A DNA stretch of 64,000 bases from Myxococcales bacterium (GTDB lineage: Bacteria; Myxococcota_A; Bradymonadia; UBA7976; UBA1532): contig JACKDN010000022.1 in the NCBI GenBank assembly GCA_020633465.1, positions 1-64,000 of the forward strand. The letters are read 5' to 3'. Both the position numbers and the translations under genes were made by a program. Shown here in pieces: positions 17,869 through 25,855 of this stretch. Under the pieces are notes generated by a model. It had not been told where the DNA came from and ran no database searches. It saw only the letters and a program-made list of their open reading frames with translations. Numbering within the stretch: the first letter of the stretch is position 1; each line of letters starts with the position of its first letter.

Positions 17869-18995
17869 GCGGGACGGGGCCGCCGCCCGACGACGCCCAC
17901 AGCGGCGTCGGCGCGCAGCTCGCGGCCCTGCGCGCCGATCTGGCCCGCATGAAGCCCCAGGCGCTGCGCGACGGCAGCTGGTTCCACCGCGTCCTGCAGC
18001 GCACCGCCACCCGCCTCGCCGAGAAGCACCGCGAGCGGCCCCTGGCCGAGAGCGCCCGCGCCCTGCACCCGGATCTGAGCGACGACGCCCTCACCGATCG
18101 CATCGTCACCCGCAGCGCGCGCCGCGCGGCCCTGGTGGGCGGCACGGCCGGCGCGGTGGTCAGCGCCGCCGAGCTGGCGGCCATCGGCACCCTGGGGCTG
18201 CCCACAAGCGGCGCCTTCCTGCTGGTGCTGGCCGAGCTGGCGCTGCTCGAGCGCCTGCAGGTGGGCATGGTGTTCACCCTGGCCGACGTGCAGGGCCACC
18301 CGCTGGCCGACGATCTCACCGACGTCGGCGTCCTGTACGGCCACGTGCTGAAGGTGAAGGGCGCCACCCGCGCCGCGGCCTACGCGCGCGACGGCTCGAT
18401 CATGCTGTTCCGCACCCTGGGCGTCCGCTTCCTGCAGCGCGCCGCGGTGAAGCTGGCCGTGCCCTTCCTGTCCGTCGGCGTCGGCGGCGGCATGAACTAC
18501 CTGATGACCCGCTCGCTGGGCCGCCACAGCAAGCGCCGCTTCGCCCAGGACCTGGCCGCCTCGCGCTCGCTGCGCGCCATCGCCGTCGAAGAGGAGGCCC
18601 TGCGCCGCCTGCTGGTGGCCCTGATGGCGCTCATGGCCACCGCCGACGGGCGCCTCGATCGCCGCGAGAAGGCCCTGCTGCGCAAGACGCTCGACGAGCT
18701 CGAGGCCGACGGCGCCTCGCGCGCGTCGCTGCTCGAGGCGATCGAGCGCCCCGACGAGACCGTCTTCGCCGCCCTCGAGGCCGTCGCCGACGACGGCGCG
18801 TTCCGCGAGGTCGTGCTCGAGCTGCTCGCGCTGATGGCCGTGGCCGACGGTCGCCTCGACGCTGGCGAGGTGGCCCTGCTGCGCCGCGTGTCGGGCGTGT
18901 GCGGGCTGCCCTTCGACGAGGCCGAGCTGCGCGCGCGCCACGCCGAGTTCCTGCGCGACGCCGACGCCCGCAAGGCCAAAAAGCGGCGCACCTGA
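17865..18995 (+). CDS. EcsC-like protein with TerB-like C-terminal repeats
   Basis: This 376-residue protein starts at GTG 17865, overlapping the VWA gene stop (GTGA). The N-terminal two thirds resemble EcsC-family membrane-associated proteins: a hydrophobic stretch with VGGTAGAVVSAAELAAIGTL and a later segment VPFLSVGVGGGMNYLMTRSL. The C-terminal third has two TerB-like units marked ADGRLDRREKALLRK and ADGRLDAGEVALLRRV. TerB domains are alpha-helical metal-binding modules found in stress and membrane-surveillance systems, often beside VWA proteins. The MoxR-CoxE-TerB-like arrangement suggests a membrane-linked chaperone or stress function. Family calls rest on motif resemblance only. Confidence 0.65.
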   Translation: MSGTGPPPDDAHSGVGAQLAALRADLARMKPQALRDGSWFHRVLQRTATRLAEKHRERPLAESARALHPDLSDDALTDRIVTRSARRAALVGGTAGAVVSAAELAAIGTLGLPTSGAFLLVLAELALLERLQVGMVFTLADVQGHPLADDLTDVGVLYGHVLKVKGATRAAAYARDGSIMLFRTLGVRFLQRAAVKLAVPFLSVGVGGGMNYLMTRSLGRHSKRRFAQDLAASRSLRAIAVEEEALRRLLVALMALMATADGRLDRREKALLRKTLDELEADGASRASLLEAIERPDETVFAALEAVADDGAFREVVLELLALMAVADGRLDAGEVALLRRVSGVCGLPFDEAELRARHAEFLRDADARKAKKRRT

Positions 18996-19023
18996 TCATC
19001 CTTTTGGGGTACCTTCGCGCGCC

Positions 19024-20298
19024 ATGAGCGACACCCAAGAGAAGCAGCCGGCGCCCAGCGCCTTCCGCCGCGTGCCGCGCACGGGCGTCATCTACGTGAT
19101 GACCGAGGCCGCGAAGCACGGGTACAGCCCGGACGATCCCGAGTGGTGCAACCTGGGCCAGGGCCAGCCCGAGGCGGGCCCCCTCGACGGCGCGCCCGGG
19201 CGCGTGACCGAGGTGCCCATCCTCGGTCCCGACGTCGAGTACGCCCCGGTGCCCGGCATCACCGAGCTGCGCCAGGCCGTCGCCGAGCACTACAACCGCA
19301 CCTACCGGCGCGGGATGAAGTCGCAGTACACCTACGAGAACGTGTGCATCTCGTCGGGGGGCCGGGCCGCCCTCACCCGCGCCGCCGCGTCGCTGGGTGA
19401 GATCAACCTGGGCCACTTCCTGCCCGACTACACCGCCTACGAAGAGCTCCTGGGCATCTTCCGGCTGTTCACGTCGATCCCCATCCTGCTCGACCCCTTC
19501 CGCGGCTACGACTTCTCGCCGCGGCAGCTCGAGATGGAGATCACCGGGCGCGGTCTGTCGGCGCTGTTGATGTCGAACCCCTGCAACCCGACCGGCAAGC
19601 TGGTCGCCGGGGACGAGATGGCCGCGTGGGTGAACCTGGCCCGCCGCACCGACTGCACGCTGCTGCTCGACGAGTTCTACAGCCACTACATCTGGAACGA
19701 CGCCGTGCTCGGCGGCGCGCCGATGGTCAGCGCGGCCTCGCAGGTCGAGGACGTCGACCGCGATCCGGTCGTGCTGTTCGACGGCCTGACCAAGAACTGG
19801 CGCTACCCCGGGTGGCGCGTGGCGTGGACGGTGGGCCCGAAGACGCTGGTGCAGGCGCTCAGCAGCGCCGGCAGCTTCCTCGACGGCGGCGGCAGCCGGC
19901 CGCTGCAGCGGGCCGCCATCCCCCTGCTCGAGGACGACAACGCGCTGGCCGAGACCCGCGCCCTGCGCCGCGTGTTCCGCCGCAAGCGCGACCTGATGCT
20001 GCGCCGCCTGACCCGCATGGGCGTGCACATCGACCGCGAGCCCGACGGCACCTTCTACGTCTGGGGCGACGTGCGCGACCTGCCCGAGCCGATCAACACC
20101 GGCATGAAGCTGTTCCGCGCCGCGCTCGATCACGGCGTCATCTGCGTCCCGGGCCAGTTCTTCGACGTCAACCCGGGCCGGCGCCGCGCCCTCGAGCGCG
20201 GGCGCTTCCGCCACCACGTGCGCTTCAGCTTCGGCCCCAGCGAGGCCACCATCGAGCGTGGCCTCGAGAAGCTCGAGGGGCTCGTCAAGAGCTTCTGA
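19024..20298 (+). CDS. PLP-dependent aminotransferase, class I/II
   Basis: This 424-residue fold-type I aminotransferase has MSNPCNPTGK in the middle, LLLDEFYSHYIWND as the cofactor-stacking region, and the Schiff-base lysine in DGLTKNWRYPGWRVAWTVG. Its length and motifs fit aspartate/aromatic aminotransferase-like enzymes, but an N-terminal extension of about 30 residues and the substrate-loop sequence do not identify the amino donor. It follows the EcsC/TerB-like gene by 28 bases. That gap lacks a Shine-Dalgarno sequence and contains a possible -10 (TACCTT, 19010-19015) eight bases before the ATG, so separate, leaderless expression is possible. Its stop lies inside a perfect palindrome shared with the convergent gene. 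Confidence 0.88.
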   Translation: MSDTQEKQPAPSAFRRVPRTGVIYVMTEAAKHGYSPDDPEWCNLGQGQPEAGPLDGAPGRVTEVPILGPDVEYAPVPGITELRQAVAEHYNRTYRRGMKSQYTYENVCISSGGRAALTRAAASLGEINLGHFLPDYTAYEELLGIFRLFTSIPILLDPFRGYDFSPRQLEMEITGRGLSALLMSNPCNPTGKLVAGDEMAAWVNLARRTDCTLLLDEFYSHYIWNDAVLGGAPMVSAASQVEDVDRDPVVLFDGLTKNWRYPGWRVAWTVGPKTLVQALSSAGSFLDGGGSRPLQRAAIPLLEDDNALAETRALRRVFRRKRDLMLRRLTRMGVHIDREPDGTFYVWGDVRDLPEPINTGMKLFRAALDHGVICVPGQFFDVNPGRRRALERGRFRHHVRFSFGPSEATIERGLEKLEGLVKSF

Positions 20299-20304
20299 TC
20301 AGAA
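20293..20304. other. Palindrome holding both convergent stop codons
   Basis: TTCTGATCAGAA is a perfect 12-base palindrome centred on GATC. It contains the TGA of the aminotransferase (20296-20298) and the TGA of the convergent barrel-like gene (20299-20301). No spacer or T-run terminator exists between the two genes. Confidence 0.7.
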
Positions 20305-21213
20305 CAGCATGCCGGCGCCGACCGTGACGGTGGGCACCCAGCTGTCGACGACGCCGCCCTCCTCGTCGGTGGCCGCGTAGGCGGGCAGCACCGCCTGCGC
20401 GAAGACGTCCAGGCGGCCGGTGGTGGTGCGGAAGAACTCCACGCCGGTGCGCAGGCCCAGCCCGAAGCCGGTCTTCGAGAACGTCGCCGTGTCCTGCGGG
20501 CCGTGCAGCGGCGCCGGCCCCTCGAAGCGCACGTGATCGACGCCCAGCAGGCCCCCGACGTAGGCCGACGTGTCGCCGCTGTACCAGGGGAACCACGACA
20601 CCTGAAGCTGCAGGCCGGCGTGCCCGGTCAGCGCGAGCTGCTCGGGGTTGCCGTCCAGCCGGTGCGCGAAGGACAGCCGCGCGGCGAGGTGCCAGGCCAG
20701 CACCTCGCGGCGCACCACGAAGGCCAACCCGGGCGCGCTCGACACCTCGCCGTCGACGACGCCCACCACCTGGAAGGCCTCGGCGCCGTACAGGAACTGC
20801 CCGTCGCGCAGGGCGCGCACGCTGGCCCGGAAGACGTCCTCCTGTCGCGGCCCGCGCAGCCGGACCGGATCGTTGTGCAGCACCACGCGCAGCGCCCGGC
20901 TGATGGCCGCCTCGAGGTCGTCGCCCTCGACGCGCTCGCGGTGCGGCACCTCGGTGTTCATGCGGGCCGTGACGTACCGCCCGACGTCGAGCGCGATGAT
21001 CTCGACCCGCAGGTGCGACTCGCAGTCGCCCTCGGCCGCGCGGTGCGTCTTGTGCCGGTCGAGCTCGTCCATGACCAGGCGGCGCAGCTCCTCGGCGTCG
21101 GTCTGGCGCGTGACGACCTCGACGCAGGTGCGGGTGGTCGACTGGGCCCGCGCGGCGCTCGCGCCCAGCGCCAGCCACCCGACCCCCGCCAGCGTCAGCC
21201 ACGCCGCGCGCAT
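20299..21213 (-). CDS. Predicted outer-membrane barrel-like protein
   Basis: This 304-residue exported protein has a signal peptide of about 23 residues ending ASAARAQ. The first half is a small soluble domain beginning with a conserved TCVEVVTRQ segment and a second cysteine in EGDCESHLRVE. The second half has alternating hydrophobic strands and an aromatic end, VTVGAGMLF, typical of an outer-membrane beta-barrel C-terminus. The neighbour at 21213-22286 has the same plan (CVDV near the N-terminus, a DCEERL motif, C-terminal IGMVF), so the two are diverged tandem paralogues. Start and stop overlap by one base (TGATG). The function is unknown; a surface-exposed porin-like or anchor role is possible. 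Confidence 0.65.
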   Translation of the reverse strand: MRAAWLTLAGVGWLALGASAARAQSTTRTCVEVVTRQTDAEELRRLVMDELDRHKTHRAAEGDCESHLRVEIIALDVGRYVTARMNTEVPHRERVEGDDLEAAISRALRVVLHNDPVRLRGPRQEDVFRASVRALRDGQFLYGAEAFQVVGVVDGEVSSAPGLAFVVRREVLAWHLAARLSFAHRLDGNPEQLALTGHAGLQLQVSWFPWYSGDTSAYVGGLLGVDHVRFEGPAPLHGPQDTATFSKTGFGLGLRTGVEFFRTTTGRLDVFAQAVLPAYAATDEEGGVVDSWVPTVTVGAGMLF

Positions 21214-22286
21214 CAGAACACCATGCCGATCTGCAGCAGGCCGCCGGGGACGTAGCTGTCGATGCCGCCGCTGTCGACGTCGGTCTGGAACTTGTAGGTC
21301 GGCGCGTGCAGCTCGCCCTGCACGAAGAAGTGCACGCTGCTGGCGCGCATGAACTCGTAGCCGATGAGCAGATCCACGTCGAGGCCGCCGCCGACGAGGT
21401 ACTCGTTGTCGCCGCTGTCGCGGTCGCCCTCCGGGCGGATGACCGAGAAGACCGACAGCTGAAACTGCGCGCCGCCGCCGAAGTAGAACGAGTTCATGCC
21501 CTGCGCATCGAGGTAGCGCAGGAAGTGCAGGCCGAAGGCGCCGCCCGCCTCGTAGTCGACGTGCCCGCCGGTCGGGTTGCGCTTGGGCGCCTGCTTGCTG
21601 GTGCCCAGCGCGCCGCGCACGAAGGCGTCGAGGCCCCAGGCCTGGTACTTGCCGCGATAGCCGAGCTGGAAGCTCAGCGGGGTCAGCAGGCGCAGCTCGT
21701 CGGCCACCGGGCCGCCGTCGGCGGTGGGCAGCTCGCCGGCGCGCACCTGCGTGCCCAGCGCCATCACGAAGTGGCCGTCGCCGTCGATGGTGCGCAGATC
21801 GCTCTCCGAGTCGGCCTCGAGCACGCTGTCGCGGGTGATGGTGTCGCTGACCGGCATGTCGCGCAGCAGGGCCCGCGCGAGGCGCTGCGCGAGGGCGGTG
21901 AACTCGTCGAGGCCGACCTCGTCGACCTTCTCCTCCCGGCTGTGGCCGCTGTAGCGGGCGAACACCGTCCAGCCGGCGCGCAGGGGGTACAGCTCGACGG
22001 TCAGGCGCTCCTCGCAGTCGGTCTCGACGGCCTCGAAGCCCACCTCGTGGGTCACCTGATAGCGCACCATGCGCCCCAGGTAGCGGGCCGGGTCGATGGC
22101 GAAGGGGTCGGGGGGCAGGGCCGGCTGACTTTCTTCGAGGGCGGCTGAATGGCCCTCGGGGTCGAGCGTCCAGGACTTCACTTGCACGTCGACACACACC
22201 GTGGTGGCCGCCCGGGCCACCGAAGGCCCCACCAGGGCGCCGATGACGAAGGCGCCCGTCAGGGCGACGCGCAGCACGCGAGACAT
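21213..22286 (-). CDS. Predicted outer-membrane barrel-like protein, paralogue
   Basis: This 357-residue exported protein has signal peptide MSRVLRVALTGAFVIGALVG... ending SVARA. A cysteine pair (TTVCVDVQVKSW and VETDCEERLTVELY) marks a soluble N-terminal domain shared with the following gene. The C-terminal part has repeated Gly/aromatic strands (YFGGGAQFQLSVF, YLVGGGLDVDLLIGYEF) and terminates in LLQIGMVF, as expected for a beta-barrel recognised by the Bam machinery. A strong GGAGG lies about seven bases before the ATG. The 174 bases upstream (22287-22460) hold no gene and could contain its promoter. No specific family was recognised. Confidence 0.65.
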   Translation of the reverse strand: MSRVLRVALTGAFVIGALVGPSVARAATTVCVDVQVKSWTLDPEGHSAALEESQPALPPDPFAIDPARYLGRMVRYQVTHEVGFEAVETDCEERLTVELYPLRAGWTVFARYSGHSREEKVDEVGLDEFTALAQRLARALLRDMPVSDTITRDSVLEADSESDLRTIDGDGHFVMALGTQVRAGELPTADGGPVADELRLLTPLSFQLGYRGKYQAWGLDAFVRGALGTSKQAPKRNPTGGHVDYEAGGAFGLHFLRYLDAQGMNSFYFGGGAQFQLSVFSVIRPEGDRDSGDNEYLVGGGLDVDLLIGYEFMRASSVHFFVQGELHAPTYKFQTDVDSGGIDSYVPGGLLQIGMVF

Positions 22287-22460
22287 GGAGAACCTCCAGC
22301 GTCGTTTCGGCGCCGGGGGAGTGCGAAGCCCGTACCAAACCCGAAGGCCCGCGAAACCGCCGCGCGCCGCGCGCCGCGCGTGCCGCGCACGCCCAGCGTG
22401 AACGAGGCGACCGGACACATCATGTGCACGGGGCGGTCATCTGATGCGCAGCGCGCCCGG

Positions 22461-23135
22461 TCAGCGTCCGAACAACGCCCGCCGACAGGCCACCCACTTC
22501 TTGATCGCGAAGATGCGGCGCAAATGCTTCTCGAGGGGCGCGGCGAAGGCGCGACGCAGATCCTCCGGCGCAGGCGCCAGCGCGCGACAGGCGGCCTCGC
22601 AGTGGTCGGTGTGCACCAGGGCGAGGCGCGTCGCGAGGGGATCGGCCAGCTCGGGCGCGGCCGCCAGCACGTCGGGCAGGTGCGGGACGAGCAGATCCGG
22701 GTGCTCCATGCCCAGCCCGCGCCACGCGGCCAGCTGCAGGGCCGGCTGGGTCAGCGCCCAGGCCAGCGCCCGGCGGCGCAGCGCGCTCCGGGGCGGCGCG
22801 GCGCGCTCGACGAAGGCCAGCGCACGGTGGCCCGGCGTCGCCCCCGGCGGCCCCGTCAGCCAGTCCTCGGGTCGGGCCTCGAGCGCGTCGACCAGCCGAG
22901 CGAGCAGCGGCCGCGCGTTCAGCGCCGCGGCCACCTCGAGCGCCGCCGCGCGGGCGTCGGCGTCGGCGTCGGCGAACAGCGCGCCCGCGGTGTCCATCAG
23001 CAGGGCCGTGAACGGCGGGTGCACGACGGCCGCGCGCACCAGCCAGGCGCGGGTGGGGCCGTCGCCGCACAGCGCCGCCCGCAGCGCGGAGCCCACCGGC
23101 AGCGTGCGCCCCTCGAAGTCGGTCCGCTGGTCCAA
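22461..23135 (-). CDS. Hypothetical helical protein
   Basis: This 224-residue protein is not recognised. It is Ala/Leu/Arg-rich and predicted all-helical, with repeating short helices that could be HEAT- or ARM-like (for example ALRAALCGDGP, RAWLVRAAVVHPP, RRRALAWALTQPALQ). There is no signal peptide or membrane segment, and it ends in a basic helix, RIFAIKKWVACRRALF. Start is TTG 23135, chosen because GGAGGGGGG lies just upstream. A longer reading through the divergent gene to 23465 is only the antisense shadow of 23205-23513. It is divergently transcribed from that small gene across a 69-base gap. Confidence 0.55.
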   Translation of the reverse strand: MDQRTDFEGRTLPVGSALRAALCGDGPTRAWLVRAAVVHPPFTALLMDTAGALFADADADARAAALEVAAALNARPLLARLVDALEARPEDWLTGPPGATPGHRALAFVERAAPPRSALRRRALAWALTQPALQLAAWRGLGMEHPDLLVPHLPDVLAAAPELADPLATRLALVHTDHCEAACRALAPAPEDLRRAFAAPLEKHLRRIFAIKKWVACRRALFGR

Positions 23136-23204
23136 CGGTGTCCCCCCTCCCCCGTTGCACGCCCCGCGCGCCGCCGGCACACTCGCCCCGACGCAGGAGG
23201 ACGC

Positions 23205-23513
23205 ATGGCCGACGCCGCCGGGCCCCAGCAGGGCCTCTTCGCCTTCGACGGCGACGACTTCTACCACCACTTCCAGGACACCGCCCAGCTGGACCACGTC
23301 GCCTGGTTCGGCCAGATCGGCCTGCCCGACCACGGCCCCGGCTTCGACGCCATCCTGCGCGGCAAGGTGATCTACGACGTCGACCTCGACCAGCACGTCG
23401 TGGGCTTCTACGGCGCCCCCTACCTGTCGAACCCCCGCTACAACCTGGTGATCGAGGCCTTCCACCTCGACGAGGAGCGCGTGCTCGAGCGCCGCCTCGA
23501 CGACGCGTTCTGA
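23205..23513 (+). CDS. Small hypothetical protein
   Basis: This is a 102-residue acidic cytoplasmic protein rich in aromatic and His/Asp residues (FYHHFQDTAQLDHVAWF, HVVGFYGAPYLSNPRYN). No family is recognised, but composition and codon use look genuine. AGGAGG lies six bases before the ATG. A possible promoter (TTGCAC 23155-23160 and CACACT 23178-23183, 17-base spacer) precedes it. The stop codon is part of an inverted repeat shared with the convergent DnaJ gene. Confidence 0.65.
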   Translation: MADAAGPQQGLFAFDGDDFYHHFQDTAQLDHVAWFGQIGLPDHGPGFDAILRGKVIYDVDLDQHVVGFYGAPYLSNPRYNLVIEAFHLDEERVLERRLDDAF

Positions 23514-23529
23514 TCGCCCCGGCGATCAG
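23510..23529. terminator. Bidirectional terminator-like inverted repeat
   Basis: Arms CTGATCGCC (23510-23518) and GGCGATCAG (23521-23529) form a strong hairpin between convergent genes. The two TGA stops (plus 23511-23513, minus 23526-23528) lie within the arms. There is no T-run, so intrinsic termination is possible but unproven. Confidence 0.45.
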
Positions 23530-24443
23530 TAGAACGCGTCGAGCGCCTTGGCCGCCTCGGCCAGGCCCGGGGCGTCGCCGCGCGGCACCTGAACCTGCGC
23601 GCGCACGTACAGGTCGCCGCGACCGCCCTTGGCGGGCATGCCCTTGCCGCGCAGGCGCAGGCGCTGGCCGCTCTGGATGCCGGCGGGCACGCCGAAGGTG
23701 ACCGTCGTGCCCTCGGGGGTCGGGATGTCGATGCGATCCCCCAGCACCGCCTGCGACACGCGCAGGGGCACCTCGATCTCGAGGTCGTCGCCGTCGCGCG
23801 CGAAGCCGGGCGGCGTCGCGATGTCGACGCGGATGTACAGGTCGCCGCGGCCGGCCGGGCCGTGGCCGCCCTTGCCGCTCAGGCGCAGGCGCTGGCCGTC
23901 GGTGATGCCCGCCGGGATCTTCACGTGGCCGCCCTCGCCGGGCAGGTGCACCTCGGTCCCCTCGATCGCCTGGCGCAGGCTGATCGTGGCCAGCACCTCG
24001 GCGTCCTGGCCCTTGCGCGCCCGCCGCGCGCGCCGGCCCCCGCCGCCGAAGAGGCCGCCGAGCAGATCATCGAGGTCGCCGAAGCCACCGAAGCCGCCGA
24101 CGCCGCCCTGCCCGCCCTGGCCGAAGTTGATCGTCCAGCCCCCGGGGCCGCCGCCCACGCCGCCGGCCTGCTCGGCCCAGCGCCGGTAGTTGCGCGCCGC
24201 CTCGGGGTCGAAGCCCTCGCGCAGCCCGTCGGGGCCGAACTCGTCGTAGGCCTTGCGCTTCTCGGCGTCGCCCAGCACCGCGAACGCCGCGCTGACCTCT
24301 TTGAAGCGCTCCTCGGCGTGCTTGTCGTCGGGGTTGCGGTCGGGGTGAAGCTCGCGGGCCAGCTGGCGGTAGGCCTTCTTGATCTCGTCGGCGCTGGCCC
24401 CCCGCTCCACCCCCAGGATGCGGTACAGGTCCTTGTCGGCCAT
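23526..24443 (-). CDS. DnaJ/CbpA-type co-chaperone
   Basis: This 305-residue Hsp40 stimulates DnaK ATPase activity. The J-domain occupies residues 4-70 with the catalytic HPD at 33-35. A Gly/Phe-rich linker follows (about 90-135, with GGVGGFGGFGDLDDLL), then two C-terminal substrate-binding beta domains carrying GRGDLYIRV and GRGDLYVRAQV. The four-Cys zinc finger of true DnaJ is absent, making this the CbpA/DjlB class. It stands alone, with a 320-base non-coding region upstream and a convergent neighbour downstream. No dnaK or grpE is nearby. Confidence 0.92.
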   Translation of the reverse strand: MADKDLYRILGVERGASADEIKKAYRQLARELHPDRNPDDKHAEERFKEVSAAFAVLGDAEKRKAYDEFGPDGLREGFDPEAARNYRRWAEQAGGVGGGPGGWTINFGQGGQGGVGGFGGFGDLDDLLGGLFGGGGRRARRARKGQDAEVLATISLRQAIEGTEVHLPGEGGHVKIPAGITDGQRLRLSGKGGHGPAGRGDLYIRVDIATPPGFARDGDDLEIEVPLRVSQAVLGDRIDIPTPEGTTVTFGVPAGIQSGQRLRLRGKGMPAKGGRGDLYVRAQVQVPRGDAPGLAEAAKALDAFY

Positions 24444-24763
24444 CGGGCGTCCTCTCGGTCTCTTTTGGCGTAGCGCCGCGCGGCGGGAGGCCACGCGACG
24501 GCTCCTACCCTAATCACTCGACCGCGCGGGGCAAGGAGCCTGTTGCGCATGGAGGGGTCGAGCGGGGTGCGTGACCGAAAGCTCGGATCAAGGCGCGAGA
24601 GCATGACGATACCCGCGGTATCGCCTTGCTCTCGCAACGCCGAGCCGAGCATTCGGGGACGTGCACCGCGAAGTGCCCCGAGTGTGCAGCAGGCTCCAGG
24701 ACCGTGCGCCTTTACCACCGTCGGCGGATCGGGTACGCAGGGCCGGTCGGACGGCCGCCGGAG
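24444..24763. other. Non-coding region with imperfect hairpins
   Basis: These 320 bases separate the divergent DnaJ and E1-alpha genes and are less GC-rich than the genes around them. They hold a long imperfect hairpin at 24595-24635 and a weaker one around 24653-24685 (CGGGG paired with CCCCG, inner CAC/GTG). An in-frame extension of E1-alpha from 24626 would add 46 residues with three cysteines, but composition argues against translation. No tRNA or riboswitch that I know fits. Confidence 0.5.
24595..24635. other. Long imperfect hairpin upstream of E1-alpha
   Basis: Outer arms GCGAGAGCA (24595-24603) and TGCTCTCGC (24627-24635) pair perfectly. Inner arms CGATACC (24607-24613) and GGTATCG (24617-24623) pair perfectly around a CGC loop, and three-base internal bulges separate the two stems. 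It lies 129 bases before the E1-alpha ATG and could be a regulatory RNA element or a repeat-element remnant. Confidence 0.6.
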
Positions 24764-25855
24764 ATGTCCTTGAAGCGCTACCCCGCGTACGAGTTCCCCG
24801 AGTACGTCGACTGGACGCCCTGCCCCGAGGTGCAGGCGGCGTTCGCCGGGCGCGTGACGGCCGACGCGGAGCGGCGCGCGCTGATCGAGGCCCTCGACGA
24901 GGCCGCGCTGCTGCGCCTGTACGAGGGGCTGGTGCTGGCGCGGCTGCACGACATCCAGCTCAAGCGCTGGGTGCGCCAGGGCGTGATCACCAAGGCCTGG
25001 CTGGGCAGCGGTGAGGAGGCGGTGACGGTCGGCGGGTGCGCGGCGCTGGGGCCGGACGACGTGGTCGGGCCGATGATCCGCAACGGCGCGGCCCTCATCG
25101 AGCGCGGCCTGCCCCTGGTGAGCTGCTTCGCGGCCTACCTGGGCACCACCGACACGCTCGCGCGCGGGCGCGACCTGCACATCGGTGATCTGGCGCACGG
25201 TGTCGTGCCGCCCATCTCGCACGTGGGCGACCTGGTGCCGGTCATGGCGGGCTGCGCGCTGGCGTTCAAGCTGCGCGGCGAGGATCGCGTGGCGCTGACC
25301 TGGACGGGCGACGGCTCGACGGCGACGGGCGCGGTGCACGAGGGTCTGCGGGTGGCCGCCGCGCTACAGGCGCCGCTCGTGTGCGTCGTGCAGGACAACC
25401 GGGTCGCCCTCGGCACGCACGCCGACGCGCACTACCGCGGCGACTTCGAGGCCTACGGCGCGGCCTACGGCGCGACGCTGCTGGCCATGGACGGCAACCA
25501 CGTGCTCGACTGCTACGCGGCCACGAAGCTGGCCGCCGACGCCTGCCGGCGCGGCGACGGGCCGGTCATCCTCGTCGCGCGCACCTTCCGCATGGGCGGC
25601 CACGCCACGCACGACGAGCGCGAGGCGCGCGACCTGTTCGCCGACGACGTCTACGCCCACTGGGGCAAGCGCGATCCGGTCGGCACCTACGAGACGTGGC
25701 TGATCGAGCAGCGCGGCGTCGCGCGGGCCACCCTCGAGGGCGTCGAGGCGGACGCCCTGGCCCGCATCGAGGCCGCCGCGGCCGAGGCCGCCGCCCATCG
25801 CGCCGATCGCGCGCCGGACCCCGCCACCCAGACGCACGGCGTCTACGCCGACTGA
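24764..25855 (+). CDS. Thiamine-diphosphate 2-oxoacid dehydrogenase E1 alpha subunit
   Basis: This 363-residue protein binds thiamine diphosphate through TWTGDGSTATGAVHEGL, ending in VVQDN about 25 residues later (GDG...N motif). Earlier LGSGEEAVTVG and GPMIRNGA segments and the late FRMGGHATHDEREARD phosphorylation-loop region are typical of pyruvate or branched-chain E1 alpha subunits. The beta subunit needed to complete the active site is not adjacent. The ATG at 24764 touches its GGAG directly. The TTG at 24770 has that GGAG six bases upstream and may be the real start. The stop overlaps the chorismate synthase ATG by one base. The substrate cannot be read from sequence, though branched-chain 2-oxoacids would fit the acyl-CoA operon earlier in the window. 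Confidence 0.85.
   Translation: MSLKRYPAYEFPEYVDWTPCPEVQAAFAGRVTADAERRALIEALDEAALLRLYEGLVLARLHDIQLKRWVRQGVITKAWLGSGEEAVTVGGCAALGPDDVVGPMIRNGAALIERGLPLVSCFAAYLGTTDTLARGRDLHIGDLAHGVVPPISHVGDLVPVMAGCALAFKLRGEDRVALTWTGDGSTATGAVHEGLRVAAALQAPLVCVVQDNRVALGTHADAHYRGDFEAYGAAYGATLLAMDGNHVLDCYAATKLAADACRRGDGPVILVARTFRMGGHATHDEREARDLFADDVYAHWGKRDPVGTYETWLIEQRGVARATLEGVEADALARIEAAAAEAAAHRADRAPDPATQTHGVYAD

Noticed and set aside
24626..24763. N-terminal extension of E1-alpha with a Cys-x3-Cys-x2-Cys pattern that could look like a zinc site
   Set aside because: It runs through the hairpin region, lacks a ribosome-binding site and is not typical of E1-alpha; GGAG lies immediately before the conserved start.
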